Shown here: positions 1 through 7,398 of the stretch, in pieces
How positions within the stretch are numbered: the first letter of the stretch is position 1
How the letters are laid out: each line of letters starts with the position of its first letter
DNA from: SAR92 clade bacterium H921
GTDB taxonomy: Bacteria > Pseudomonadota > Gammaproteobacteria > Pseudomonadales > Porticoccaceae
Direction of reading: 5' to 3'
Assembly (NCBI GenBank): GCA_025153755.1
Contig: JAOALD010000003.1
Location: 1 to 64,000 of the forward strand
DNA length: 64,000 nucleotides
Position numbers and translations under genes: made by a program
Notes under the pieces: model-generated
Told to the model about the DNA's origin: nothing
Databases searched by the model: none
The model's input: the letters and a program-made list of their open reading frames with translations, nothing else

Positions 1-178
1 CGGGCTATCTCCGATAGAGTATGAAAGACAATATTTTAACGAGACTGAAAAGTGTCTAGTTAACTAGTGGCGATTCATAGGGCTTAGGGCTACTTGCTGC
101 TTCCTTAGGATACTTATGGTTATTACTTAATAGATATACCTTTAAGGATTAATACTATTGTTAAACTCTTCGGTAAGT

Positions 179-1300
179 TTATCTAGCTTTTAACTTTTCA
201 TTAAAATCTACTAAATGTGGCTTCAATGCGGACTCCAGTCTAACCATGGAATCCGTCATAGTTTCTATCATCATAGGCCATTGCTCATCATCAAATACGT
301 TGCCATCAAAAGAGGCTTTGATACGACAGGCTCTCTTGCCATCAAGTCTCTCCCACGTCAATTGACCACCAAAGTCCTTCTCTATCTGAGATTTCAAGCC
401 AAACAACCTGTCGAAGATAAACTTGTTTTCCTCAGAGGCGCGATCTATGTATAACTCAGCACGACCATAAGACTTAGATACAACGAATACAAATCTAACC
501 CTAGAAATACCTGATCCTGCTCCAATGTAGTGGCCAGTCATAGGACTAATGTTACTGAATAGACTAGAGGCACTTGCATTCATCTTGGATAGCAATTGAG
601 ACCAGAACTGCTTTCTGACTATATGTCGATTTTTTAACTCAGTGTGAGAATCTGTTTCATCTTGGGCCTTGTCAGCCATCCCAATCATGTACTCTTCAGC
701 ATCTTGTGTAGGAATTATTTGCTCTACATTCAGGAAGAGTTCCTCACCCATAGCATAGGGTGTTGCGCGAAAGCACTGCATTCGTACTTTGTAGTTCATC
801 AACCACAAGACAGTGCTAGTCACCTCTTTTCTAAACTTAGCGGCAATTAGTATGATACGTTGAGATATACCTTTATTTAGCTGCATCTCCTCATAATCAA
901 CACCGTCCATAAAATCTACTAAGCGTTCCTGAGCATTTGCCCCCTGTTCATGACTATCCAAATAATCTTGAAAAATTTTGGTAATGTTTCCCTTAGTCAA
1001 ACCTGAGCAATAAGAAGCGTACTTCATTGCCTGCCATGTCACATCTTTTCCGGAGTCATCTAATTTATTCTCAATAATCACTAACGCTCCATTTTTATCA
1101 AGCGCTAACAGATCTAAACGTTCCTGAGTATCTTCAAATCCAGAGAATTCCTTTTGAATTATTAAAAGATCTTCCCCCAAGACATCTGGCTGTTTCGCGA
1201 TCCACTCTTGAAGGTGATCTCTTTCACGAAACCCTAATGAAGAAAAGGACATTCTTTTTAATTGCTGAATACTATTTGATGACTTGTTGATCTTATACAT
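179..1300 (-). CDS. DUF4268-type protein with PD-(D/E)XK nuclease-like N-terminus
   Basis: 373 residues. The N-terminal half carries a nuclease-fold signature: an acidic residue near 32, D63 in an RLDLLALD strand, and E77-x-K79 in VIIENKL, followed by a helix with WQAMKYASY. This is the PD-(D/E)XK arrangement of NucS-like and restriction-type domains. The C-terminal ~140 residues (QFWSQLL onward, with a strand-rich RVRFVFVVSKSYGRAELYI segment) resemble DUF4268, which is often fused to such domains. The role is not established; DNA cleavage or defence is possible by family. It stands alone at the left edge with about 290 bp of non-coding DNA upstream, in AT-rich accessory DNA next to a recombinase remnant. 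No clear Shine-Dalgarno sequence precedes the ATG, so the start is less sure than the frame. Confidence 0.7.
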   Translation of the reverse strand: MYKINKSSNSIQQLKRMSFSSLGFRERDHLQEWIAKQPDVLGEDLLIIQKEFSGFEDTQERLDLLALDKNGALVIIENKLDDSGKDVTWQAMKYASYCSGLTKGNITKIFQDYLDSHEQGANAQERLVDFMDGVDYEEMQLNKGISQRIILIAAKFRKEVTSTVLWLMNYKVRMQCFRATPYAMGEELFLNVEQIIPTQDAEEYMIGMADKAQDETDSHTELKNRHIVRKQFWSQLLSKMNASASSLFSNISPMTGHYIGAGSGISRVRFVFVVSKSYGRAELYIDRASEENKFIFDRLFGLKSQIEKDFGGQLTWERLDGKRACRIKASFDGNVFDDEQWPMMIETMTDSMVRLESALKPHLVDFNEKLKAR

Positions 1301-1587
1301 AAGAAATTAATTTTCAGGGCGTATTCATGCTAGTATAGCGGGGGCTGTCAGTAATAGAAATAAAAGGCCAGATACAGCACCGTTTAGAACGCACTACAGG
1401 GCATCTCAAGGCCCTTCTCAGCATGCTTATCTAGCATCATGAACCCAGCAATATCGTGGCTTACAGGGCGATCTGAGGTGTTCTATGGTGTACTGTGGAG
1501 CGAGGTTTGGAGGATTAGAGAGGGAAGAGCAAAATACGCTTATATAGTACCTATTTACACCCCTCCTTCTCACATTTGGTAACGAGG

Positions 1588-2184
1588 TCAGTCCATTAAC
1601 AGCGACATACCTGAATTAGGGACAAACTCATTATTAACATCTTTGCCCCAGTTTGATGCAATTATTGGGGCCCATGTTTTCATCAATTTGTTAAGTTGTG
1701 TGATTGCGCCCCTTGAGGTCAACTCCATGCTCCATAGGATCTTTGGGTTATCAGGTAGTGAGCTTGCTTCGTAGATATTTAACAAAAATACTCGTTCATA
1801 TTTCACTGAGCTGACAGTATGGCCGGGCGTATAACTGCTAGTGCCTGTTCCACTACAAACCCCTCCAGCACAAGACGCTGCGCTTGAAGAACTCCCTACA
1901 CCCGGTACAGATAAGGTTTCCACATGCCCATTTCCAATTTCATGGGCCCAAACTCCAATAACATAAGGTTCTTCACAACTAATTAGAAGTCCTTCTTTTT
2001 GTAATTCGGCTTTAAGCATATCATTTGAATTAAATGCTGAGGGCGAAGTTTTTGCCGGTTTGAGGCATATATTGTTGTTTTCGGGAAAAGAGTAAGCGAG
2101 CCTTGAGTTAACAAAATTACCCGGTACGAGGCTACTACATCCAGAAATGAAAAGAATTGTTACTAAAATTTTTATAAGTTTCAT
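1588..2184 (-). CDS. Predicted lipoprotein of unknown function
   Basis: 198 residues with a short basic N-terminus, a hydrophobic stretch and a lipobox ISGC, so Cys16 should be lipidated and the protein membrane-anchored. The central part is Ser/Gly/Cys rich (around residues 95-115, with two Cys that could form a disulphide). The C-terminal part alternates strands and ends in a helix with WAPIIASNWG. The plan (lipobox, then a compact domain with a conserved VFLLNIY-like strand) recalls small DUF4136-like lipoproteins, but I do not recognise the family. It is monocistronic, on the same strand as the metal operon but separated from it by the left copy of the 300-bp direct repeat. Confidence 0.6.
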   Translation of the reverse strand: MKLIKILVTILFISGCSSLVPGNFVNSRLAYSFPENNNICLKPAKTSPSAFNSNDMLKAELQKEGLLISCEEPYVIGVWAHEIGNGHVETLSVPGVGSSSSAASCAGGVCSGTGTSSYTPGHTVSSVKYERVFLLNIYEASSLPDNPKILWSMELTSRGAITQLNKLMKTWAPIIASNWGKDVNNEFVPNSGMSLLMD

Positions 2185-2382
2185 AAAGGCTTATATCGAC
2201 GTAGAGTTACAGTTAGAGTTACAGTTTTAAACCAATATCTGGCAGTATAGTACAAGACAGAAGACAGTATGAGAAAGAAACAGAGTGTCTCGTTTTAATT
2301 TTTAAAGATGATATACCCTAGATGATTGCCTATACAAGAGTAAATAGATCAATGATAAGCCTTAATTTTATAAAACCACCCT

Positions 2383-2679
2383 TAATGTATCTCCCCAGAT
2401 ACAGTAACAATCACAAGCACTCAGCAGCCCCCCCGGGCCCCTAAAGGCTACCCCAATGGAATACTCATGGACGCCTTGTGTGAGTCTGAGGTAGACAAAA
2501 TGGTAGACGTAAATGTGCCTTTGACAATGAACTGGAGGGGTGTCAACATCAGTAGACACAAGGATCAAGGGCATTACAGGTGCCTGCTTAGGGCAATGAC
2601 GGGAGGCCCCGGGCACCATAGATTCACGTAACTCGTTGATTTACTTGATTATTTATCAAATTGCATAGGTAGGGTAGAC
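2383..2679. repeat. Direct repeat, left copy (DR-L), 297 bp
   Basis: Colinear with 4422-4719 over its whole length with a single 1-nt gap and scattered substitutions (roughly 80-90 % identity by eye). It begins at TAATGTATCTCCCC and ends at AGGTAGGGTAGAC, where similarity stops abruptly. Inside it the heptamer GGTAGAC occurs at 2490 and 2502, and GGGTAGAC closes the block. The last base overlaps the stop codon of the CsoR-like gene. In the right copy the same end lies directly before the ATG of a recombinase fragment. That makes this a likely attachment/regulatory region of an integrative element, left behind when the metal operon was inserted or the element was rearranged. Confidence 0.85.
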
Positions 2680-2942
2680 TAGGCTCGCTTAAGTATTTTT
2701 ACTAATTCAGCGATTTTGATTTCGCTCTGGTCCTGGCTATTCAGAGAATCTCTGACACATTCTTCAATATGCTTTTCCAGTATCTTTGCCTCAACTGTGG
2801 CTATGGCTGATTTGGCGGCTTTAAGCTGATTGAGGATATCTATGCAGTACTGGCCCTCATTAACCATTTTGCCGATACCATTAATCTGCCCGGAAATACG
2901 GTTGATATTGGGAATCAATTTTTTGTGGCAGGGATGTGTCAT
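2679..2942 (-). CDS. CsoR/RcnR-family (DUF156) metal-sensing repressor
   Basis: 87 residues, the usual family length. The DUF156 pattern is complete: RISGQINGIGKM (15-26), YCIDILNQLKA (32-42), EKHIEECV (56-63). The metal-site residues C33, H58 and C62 give the Cys-His-Cys set of Cu(I)-binding CsoR rather than the His-rich Ni/Co set of RcnR; H3 and C5 at the N-terminus could contribute. Members are all-helical dimers of dimers that leave the operator when metal binds. It is the last gene of the four-gene metal operon, 9 bp after the MerT-like gene, and probably autoregulates through the ATACCC-N5-GGGTAT palindrome before the first gene. The inducer (Cu, Hg or other) cannot be fixed from sequence. 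Confidence 0.88.
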   Translation of the reverse strand: MTHPCHKKLIPNINRISGQINGIGKMVNEGQYCIDILNQLKAAKSAIATVEAKILEKHIEECVRDSLNSQDQSEIKIAELVKILKRA

Positions 2943-2951
2943 GGCTTCTAC

Positions 2952-3317
2952 TCAGATAAATTTGGGCACTATGTAAGTGAAAATGCTCGCGCAGATAAAG
3001 ATGCCTGTGGATATAGTATAAATCCTTCGCGAACGCTGTCTTATCTGTAAGCAGGCGCGACCTAGATCCGGGTCAGCAGGGCATGGCATTCTGGCTGTTT
3101 TATAGTTGACCATACCGGCTACCACGAGCATTACCAGTGCAAACAGGCTAATGGCTATTTTGTATTGGGACAGCACAATCAAAAAGGGGAATACGCTCAG
3201 CAGACTAGCAAAGCTGGCCCCAGCGCCCAAGGTGACAAAGAGTGCCGGTAGGGCGCAGCAGATCAATGTCGAAGTAGAGGCGAATAGTGAAAAGAAACTG
3301 GCTGCTCTTTCTTGCAT
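2952..3317 (-). CDS. MerT-like inner-membrane metal transporter
   Basis: 121 residues with three predicted membrane spans. The first contains a vicinal Cys pair (LICCALPALF), and the loop after span two carries a second Cys pair in a CPADPDLGRAC segment. This matches MerT, where the cysteine pair in the first helix accepts Hg(II) from MerP and a loop Cys pair passes it to the cytoplasm. It lies 1 bp after the periplasmic HMA-domain gene, consistent with a MerP-MerT relay. No merA or merR is present, and the operon has a CsoR-type regulator, so the metal may not be mercury. The family assignment rests on topology and Cys placement rather than strong identity. Confidence 0.7.
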   Translation of the reverse strand: MQERAASFFSLFASTSTLICCALPALFVTLGAGASFASLLSVFPFLIVLSQYKIAISLFALVMLVVAGMVNYKTARMPCPADPDLGRACLQIRQRSRRIYTISTGIFICASIFTYIVPKFI

Positions 3318-3318
3318 A

Positions 3319-3732
3319 TTATTTGCCTACGAACTGGATGGCCACGGTGTTTAGGCCGTTATTAAGAATATTTTGCTTAATACCAGCGCGGTTTATTTCT
3401 GTCTCTGGGGCGAAGGCCAGCAGGACTTTTCCTGAGGCCAGATCTACATCTATTTTGGTCACGGTGCTGTCTTTACCAAAGGTCTTTTCAATACCGCGGG
3501 CACAGAAGTCACAGACCATGCCCTGGACACTGATCACTACTATTTGATCCCCGAGAACGGCGTTAACGAAGTTATCGAAACGCTCGGCATCCACGCTGAG
3601 CTTTTGGCCATCGACCATGGTGTCGTGCAAATGGCTTTTGGGGGAATGCATATGTCCCATTTCATGGTGGGCGGCCTGAGTTGCTGTTGCAGTAAGTAAT
3701 AATGTTGCCAGTAAGAATTTATTCATAATCAT
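3319..3732 (-). CDS. Periplasmic MerP-like heavy-metal-associated (HMA) domain protein
   Basis: 137 residues. Signal peptide at 1-20 (FLLATLLLTATATQA, cleavage before AHHE). A His-rich linker follows (HHEMGHMHSPKSHLHD). Then comes an HMA fold of about 70 residues with the metal loop GMVCDFCARGIEK, in which the two Cys of CDFC chelate a soft metal. The extra ~45 residues between signal and HMA domain distinguish it from plain MerP (about 91 residues) and add histidines that could hold Cu or Zn. It is 10 bp after the outer-membrane protein gene and 1 bp before the MerT-like gene, so a periplasmic carrier between the two membranes is the natural role. Confidence 0.8.
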   Translation of the reverse strand: MIMNKFLLATLLLTATATQAAHHEMGHMHSPKSHLHDTMVDGQKLSVDAERFDNFVNAVLGDQIVVISVQGMVCDFCARGIEKTFGKDSTVTKIDVDLASGKVLLAFAPETEINRAGIKQNILNNGLNTVAIQFVGK

Positions 3733-3742
3733 CCATCCTCTA

Positions 3743-4342
3743 TTAGAATCTATACATCAAATGAATATCCCAGTCGGTTTTTTTGTGATAGCCGACTTCA
3801 ATCAAGCCACCACCTTTAAAAAACCGCAGCACAGGGTAGGTGATGCGCTTGTCGTCCAAGTCATCTTTTTTGCTCTCAATCATCAACCAAGTATGCAGGT
3901 CGCCGTAGGCACCCAGATAGGGGGCTACCCCTAGTTTTACCCTCTGCTCAAAAAGGTCATAGCCAATGCCTGAGACTTGTTTGGCGGAGAAACTGCCAAA
4001 CAGGCGCCGAGTCTCCCAGTCACCACTGAGTGAGTAAAAGTGGTTGTCGCTGCTATCGAGCCCAAAGCCGGTTTTTACGTACAGGTTGCGCTGAGAGGTA
4101 GCGGTATTCTTGCGGTTGATCAGATAGGTCAATCTGGCTGAGGGAAACGCTTCACCACTGATTTTATCTTTTTGATAATCCAAGCCTAATGAGTACTTGA
4201 TATTGGGCGTGAAGTGCCAGTAGATATTATCTGACTGTGCTCCGGAGTTAGCCATTAAGGTATGGCCTCCCACATAGGAGATGGGTCGGCTAATTGAGCT
4301 TGGGGCGACAAGCAGGGAGATAATAATGATCAGTGCTATCAT
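3743..4342 (-). CDS. Small outer-membrane beta-barrel protein of the metal operon
   Basis: 199 residues. A hydrophobic N-terminus (about 1-18) can serve as signal peptide although it lacks a basic residue. The rest consists of alternating amphipathic strands, and the protein ends in MYRF, the C-terminal aromatic typical of outer-membrane barrels. No known family recognised. It is the first gene of the metal operon and may let the metal cross, or sense it at, the outer membrane. Start problem: the ATG overlaps the predicted CsoR operator, and the -10 region ends only about 8 bp upstream, so translation would be leaderless. The next in-frame ATG (residue 30) has a GGAGG ten bases upstream but would remove the signal peptide. 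Confidence 0.6.
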   Translation of the reverse strand: MIALIIIISLLVAPSSISRPISYVGGHTLMANSGAQSDNIYWHFTPNIKYSLGLDYQKDKISGEAFPSARLTYLINRKNTATSQRNLYVKTGFGLDSSDNHFYSLSGDWETRRLFGSFSAKQVSGIGYDLFEQRVKLGVAPYLGAYGDLHTWLMIESKKDDLDDKRITYPVLRFFKGGGLIEVGYHKKTDWDIHLMYRF

Positions 4343-4378
4343 ACCCCCACAGGGTATATGAAATTAAGCTGTTGTCAA
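4341..4378 (-). promoter_or_regulatory. Promoter with CsoR-type operator of the metal operon
   Basis: On the minus strand a perfect TTGACA (-35, at 4373-4378) is followed after 16 bp by TACCCT (-10, 4351-4356). Over the -10 lies the palindrome ATACCC-CCACA-GGGTAT (4341-4357). ATACCC-N-GGGTAT is the operator type used by CsoR/RcnR (DUF156) repressors, one of which is encoded by the last gene of this operon. Repressor bound here would block RNA polymerase directly. The predicted transcription start falls at or next to the ATG of the first gene. Confidence 0.7.
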
Positions 4379-4421
4379 TGTAATTCCCTCCATTAGTAAC
4401 CGAGCTTTTAAAGTTAGTTTT

Positions 4422-4719
4422 TAATGTATCTCCCCAGATACAGTATCAATCACAAGAAACATAAAGCCTCCCCCGGGGCCTTAAAGGCTGCCCCAATGGA
4501 ATACTCACGGGTGCCTTCTGAGGGTTTGAGGTAGACAAAATGGTAGACGTAAATGTGCCTTTGACAATGCACTGGAGGGGTGTCAACATCAGTAAGCAAA
4601 AGGATCAAGGGCATTACAGGTGCCTACCTAGGGCAATGACGGGAGGCCCCGGGCACCATAGTTTCACGTAACCCATTGTTTTGCTTGTGTATTTACCAGA
4701 TTATATAGGTAGGGTAGAC
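4422..4719. repeat. Direct repeat, right copy (DR-R), 298 bp, abutting recombinase ATG
   Basis: Second copy of the 2383-2679 block. It ends AGGTAGGGTAGAC at 4719, two bases before the ATG of the integrase fragment, so the repeat is exactly the upstream region of that gene. The GGTAGAC heptamers are conserved here too, with the same spacing. The two copies differ at many scattered positions, so this is either an old duplication or two related elements using the same site. Confidence 0.85.
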
Positions 4720-4720
4720 A

Positions 4721-4999
4721 ATGCGGTATACACCAAAGCATGCTCAACACACATATACCAGACGTGATGTATATTACTTCTCTAGAGTAATTCCTAGTGA
4801 TTTGAAGCATCACTACATTAAGCCTCGTATTATTCAGAGCCTAAAAACCAAGTCAGCGTACAAGGCTGCAGTTGCTTCCAAGATATTGTTAGCCAAGCTA
4901 GATGATTACTGGTTAGGCTTGAGACTCAAACAAGACGATGTTCCTACATCTCATTTGCTGATCAGTGGTGCTACCGCCAATCAAATATCAATGGCATAA
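4721..4999 (+). pseudogene. Tyrosine recombinase (integrase) N-terminal fragment
   Basis: 92 residues. The start region YYFSRVIPSDLKHHY followed by RIIQSLKTKSAYKAAVASKILLAKLD (split here for length) is the N-terminal, DUF6538-like segment of phage-type integrases, which normally run to about 350-450 residues. The core-binding and catalytic domains (R-H-R-Y) are absent: the frame stops at 4999 and unrelated chromosomal DNA follows. The gene is therefore a remnant and cannot recombine DNA by itself. Its position immediately after DR-R ties the repeat family to integrase-driven insertion. Confidence 0.7.
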
Positions 5000-5117
5000 G
5001 ATACCTGTAACGTTGTCTTTGCTAATAGATGCGCCAGTAGCGGTTTAAATAAGCGCATCAAAAGTGGAGGTTTGGCAAGAAATTACGCTAAAATATTGGT
5101 CTTTCCCTGAGATAAAC

Positions 5118-5702
5118 ATGAAATACACGCTTTTTACGACTCCTGTAATAAGCCCAATATTACGAGTGATATCGAAAATTACGTTAAAAATCATTCGATG
5201 GCGGGTTGTTGGTAAGCTTCCTGAAGGGCAGGGCAAGTATGTTCTTATAGTTGCACCCCACACTTCAAATTGGGATTTTTTTCTGTTTGTTTTGGCGGTA
5301 TCAGTGTTGCGTCTCAAGCCCAGTGTACTGATTAAGAGTACTCTTTTTATAGGGCCTCTGGGTTGGTTTTTGCGTTATAGCGGCGCTATTCCGGTTAATC
5401 GACTTCAAGCGAGCTCATTAGTAGATTACATTGCCGGCATCTATGCAGAGCGCGAAGAGTTCGTCTTAATTATCACTCCTGAGGGTACCCGAAGCGCAAA
5501 CCCTCGATGGAAACAAGGATTCCATCATGTAGCAACAGCCGCCAAGGTACCAATACTAGTTGTCTATGTAGATAGCACTATCAAGACCATTGGAATTGAG
5601 GGTTTAATGGAGCCCTCTGGGGACGTTGATGAGGATTTGCGCCAGCTCAAAAAGTTTTATGACACTAAAAGTGGTTTGAGACCAAAAAATTACTCCTCCT
5701 AG
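5118..5702 (+). CDS. 1-acyl-sn-glycerol-3-phosphate acyltransferase-like (PlsC family)
   Basis: About 195 residues from the ATG at 5118; a GTG at 5064 in the same frame would add 18 residues. Acyltransferase block I is HTSNWDF (H-x4-D, the catalytic dyad), and block III is TPEGTRS, with a GAIPVNR-type block between them. These motifs define the PlsC/LPLAT fold, which transfers an acyl chain to lysophosphatidate or a related acceptor at the inner membrane. The protein is shorter than housekeeping PlsC (about 240) and fits the small 'glycerol acyltransferase' group seen as extra copies in marine bacteria. It appears monocistronic between the recombinase remnant and the Zur operon; the acceptor is unknown. 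Confidence 0.8.
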   Translation: MKYTLFTTPVISPILRVISKITLKIIRWRVVGKLPEGQGKYVLIVAPHTSNWDFFLFVLAVSVLRLKPSVLIKSTLFIGPLGWFLRYSGAIPVNRLQASSLVDYIAGIYAEREEFVLIITPEGTRSANPRWKQGFHHVATAAKVPILVVYVDSTIKTIGIEGLMEPSGDVDEDLRQLKKFYDTKSGLRPKNYSS

Positions 5703-5890
5703 TGCTAGCTCATTATTTTAATACGCGGCTGTGTAGCACCTTAGGCCTCTGGGCTCTGATTTTTAGATGTTCTTGTTATCGCCTATATCCATTTTTGAAT
5801 TCTAGCGTCATAGGTTTTATGCCCAAGTTATAGGCTAGGGAGGACTGCTTCATCTTATTGCAAGATTACCCAGAAGTGTGAGCATAAGAT

Positions 5891-5907
5891 ATGATATACT
5901 GTATCAT
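5891..5907 (+). promoter_or_regulatory. Zur box upstream of zur operon
   Basis: ATGATATACTGTATCAT is an inverted repeat (ATGATA-N5-TATCAT) that agrees with the gammaproteobacterial Zur consensus ATGTTATANTATAACAT at nearly every position. It contains a -10-like TATACT. It lies about 165 bp upstream of zur and the zinc genes, so Zur bound to zinc should repress the whole operon, including itself. Confidence 0.8.
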
Positions 5908-6071
5908 GGATGCTTTGACAGGCACGGTGTTTTATCGCTTAAGGTTAGGGTGAACTTATTGGATATTTTTCCCAATATAGAAAAAATCAATCTGATGTGG
6001 CTCACTGATACTGAGCAGGGTGCTTTAGATCAGACCTCCACACTCGATATCATCGCATTGAGGTAATGCCT

Positions 6072-6533
6072 ATGAGTAATATACAAACAGTGATTAATCA
6101 TGCTGAGATTAGCTGTAAATCCCATGGTGCAAAATTAACTAATAAGCGTAAGCAAGTACTTTCGGGTTTATTACAATCCGATAAAGCCAGGTCAGCCTAT
6201 GAATTGGTCGAATACTGCAGAGAAGAATTTGGTGAAACGCTGCCAGCTATGTCGGTTTACCGTATTCTTGATTTTTTACAAGATGAATCTTTAGTTCACA
6301 AGTTAAAGTTGGCTAATAAATATATCGCCTGCTCCCATATAACCTGTGATCACAGTCATGGCATTGTGCAATTTTTGATTTGTGGTAATTGCCAAAGTGT
6401 AAAGGAAATTACTGTAGATAAAACATCTATAAATAATTTAAGAGATACTATTAAAAAGGCGGGATTTCATTTGCTCAGTCCTCAATTAGAAATAAGTTGT
6501 CTTTGCCATAATTGTAAACATCAAGCCGTTTAA
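6072..6533 (+). CDS. zur: Zinc uptake regulator Zur (Fur family)
   Basis: About 153 residues from the ATG at 6072, preferred over the ATG at 6066 because the GAGG at 6059 is then 9 bp away. The winged-helix part includes the recognition segment MSVYRILDFL. The dimerisation part carries the two structural-zinc Cys pairs, CGNC near residue 115 and CHNC near the C-terminus, as in Zur and Fur. The HITCDHSHG stretch supplies sensory-site ligands. Zur represses zinc-acquisition and zinc-sparing genes when zinc is sufficient. It opens an operon of zinc-related genes behind a Zur box, which supports Zur over Fur or PerR. Confidence 0.9.
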   Translation: MSNIQTVINHAEISCKSHGAKLTNKRKQVLSGLLQSDKARSAYELVEYCREEFGETLPAMSVYRILDFLQDESLVHKLKLANKYIACSHITCDHSHGIVQFLICGNCQSVKEITVDKTSINNLRDTIKKAGFHLLSPQLEISCLCHNCKHQAV

Positions 6534-6554
6534 TCCTTACCTGAATAGTTAATA

Positions 6555-6953
6555 ATGAAAAACATACAAGCTCTATCAGACAAGTCAGCAATCACGCTAT
6601 CCTTTCTTTGCATAGTTCACTGCCTGGCACTGCCCGTAGTGGTTGTCCTATTGCCTGTTATCGCATCATACAATTTGCAGGATGAAGTCGTGCATTGGTG
6701 GATGTTATTCGCAGTCGTTCCCATAAGTCTTTTTGCGTTAACCATGGGCTGTAAAAAGCATAAAAATTATAATGTTATGGCGTTTGGACTTCTCGGTTTA
6801 GTTATTTTAATTGTCACGCCTTTTTTGGGTCATGACCTTCTTGGGGAGTCAGGAGAGCGTTTAATGACTACCATTGGGACCCTTGTCATTGCTGGAGGGC
6901 ACGTAATAAACCAGCGGCTATGTAGGCGCTCAGATTGCCAATGTAGTTCGTAG
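6555..6953 (+). CDS. MerC-domain inner-membrane protein
   Basis: 132 residues with four predicted membrane helices. The first helix holds LCIVHCLALPV, the C-x3-HC motif of MerC-type proteins, and the C-terminus ends with RRSDCQCSS, another Cys cluster. MerC in Tn21 imports Hg(II). MerC-like genes beside zur and COG0523 are recurrent in marine proteobacteria and are more likely involved in zinc or another divalent metal; that role is inferred from context. It is 21 bp after zur and 13 bp before the hisI paralogue, clearly cotranscribed. Confidence 0.8.
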   Translation: MKNIQALSDKSAITLSFLCIVHCLALPVVVVLLPVIASYNLQDEVVHWWMLFAVVPISLFALTMGCKKHKNYNVMAFGLLGLVILIVTPFLGHDLLGESGERLMTTIGTLVIAGGHVINQRLCRRSDCQCSS

Positions 6954-6966
6954 TCACGATTTTCTT

Positions 6967-7398
6967 ATGCAAAACATATTTTTTGAAACTATTGAAAGTT
7001 TAGAGGACGGACAGTCCCTAGTTCTGCAATCCCTAATTGATGAATTGAACTTTACCGACAATGGTCTTATTCCTGTTATCACTCAAGACGTCTCCAGCAA
7101 AGATGTCTTGATGTTAGCCTGGATGAATAGGGAGGCAATAAATACAACGCTGTCTACGGGCCTGATGACGTACTGGTCGCGCAGTCGGCGAACGCTTTGG
7201 GTAAAAGGCGAGACTAGCGGTAACGGTCAGGTATTAGCCACCATGCAGATTGACTGTGATGGGGATGCTTTATTATGCATGGTCAGTCAAACTGGCGTTG
7301 CCTGTCATACAGGCCAAGATAATTGTTTTTATTTTAAGGTGGACAGAGAAAACATGTCAGCGTCGGTACAAGGGTCTCCAAAGAATCATTCACAATGA
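6967..7398 (+). CDS. hisI: Phosphoribosyl-AMP cyclohydrolase (HisI) paralogue in Zur operon
   Basis: 143 residues. The PRA-CH core is intact: VLMLAWMN, the TYWSRSRRTLW substrate loop, and the metal motif DCDGDALL ... ACHTG ... NCFYF supplying the three zinc-ligand cysteines and the Mg-binding aspartates. The enzyme hydrolyses phosphoribosyl-AMP in histidine biosynthesis. It is not with other his genes but inside a zinc-starvation operon, followed with a 4-bp overlap by a COG0523 GTPase. Duplicates of zinc-dependent enzymes under Zur control (hisI, folE2 and others) are an established pattern. Here the zinc cysteines are retained, so a working model is that the COG0523 partner metallates this copy when zinc is scarce. 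Confidence 0.88.
   Translation: MQNIFFETIESLEDGQSLVLQSLIDELNFTDNGLIPVITQDVSSKDVLMLAWMNREAINTTLSTGLMTYWSRSRRTLWVKGETSGNGQVLATMQIDCDGDALLCMVSQTGVACHTGQDNCFYFKVDRENMSASVQGSPKNHSQ

Noticed and set aside
1301-1587. Short minus-strand frame ending with a helix-like peptide
   Set aside because: No start codon with a ribosome site and an upstream stop; not enough to call a gene or remnant.
2368-2619. 83-codon frame on the minus strand inside the left direct repeat
   Set aside because: It lies wholly in repeat DNA, has no ribosome site, and the equivalent frame in the right copy is not maintained.
1-5063. tRNA or tmRNA gene as integration target of the left element
   Set aside because: No cloverleaf or T-loop consensus (GTTCRANNC with flanking stems) found near either repeat.
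5878-6066. 62-codon frame before zur
   Set aside because: It starts ahead of and runs through the Zur box, has no family resemblance and overlaps the zur start; better read as promoter and leader.
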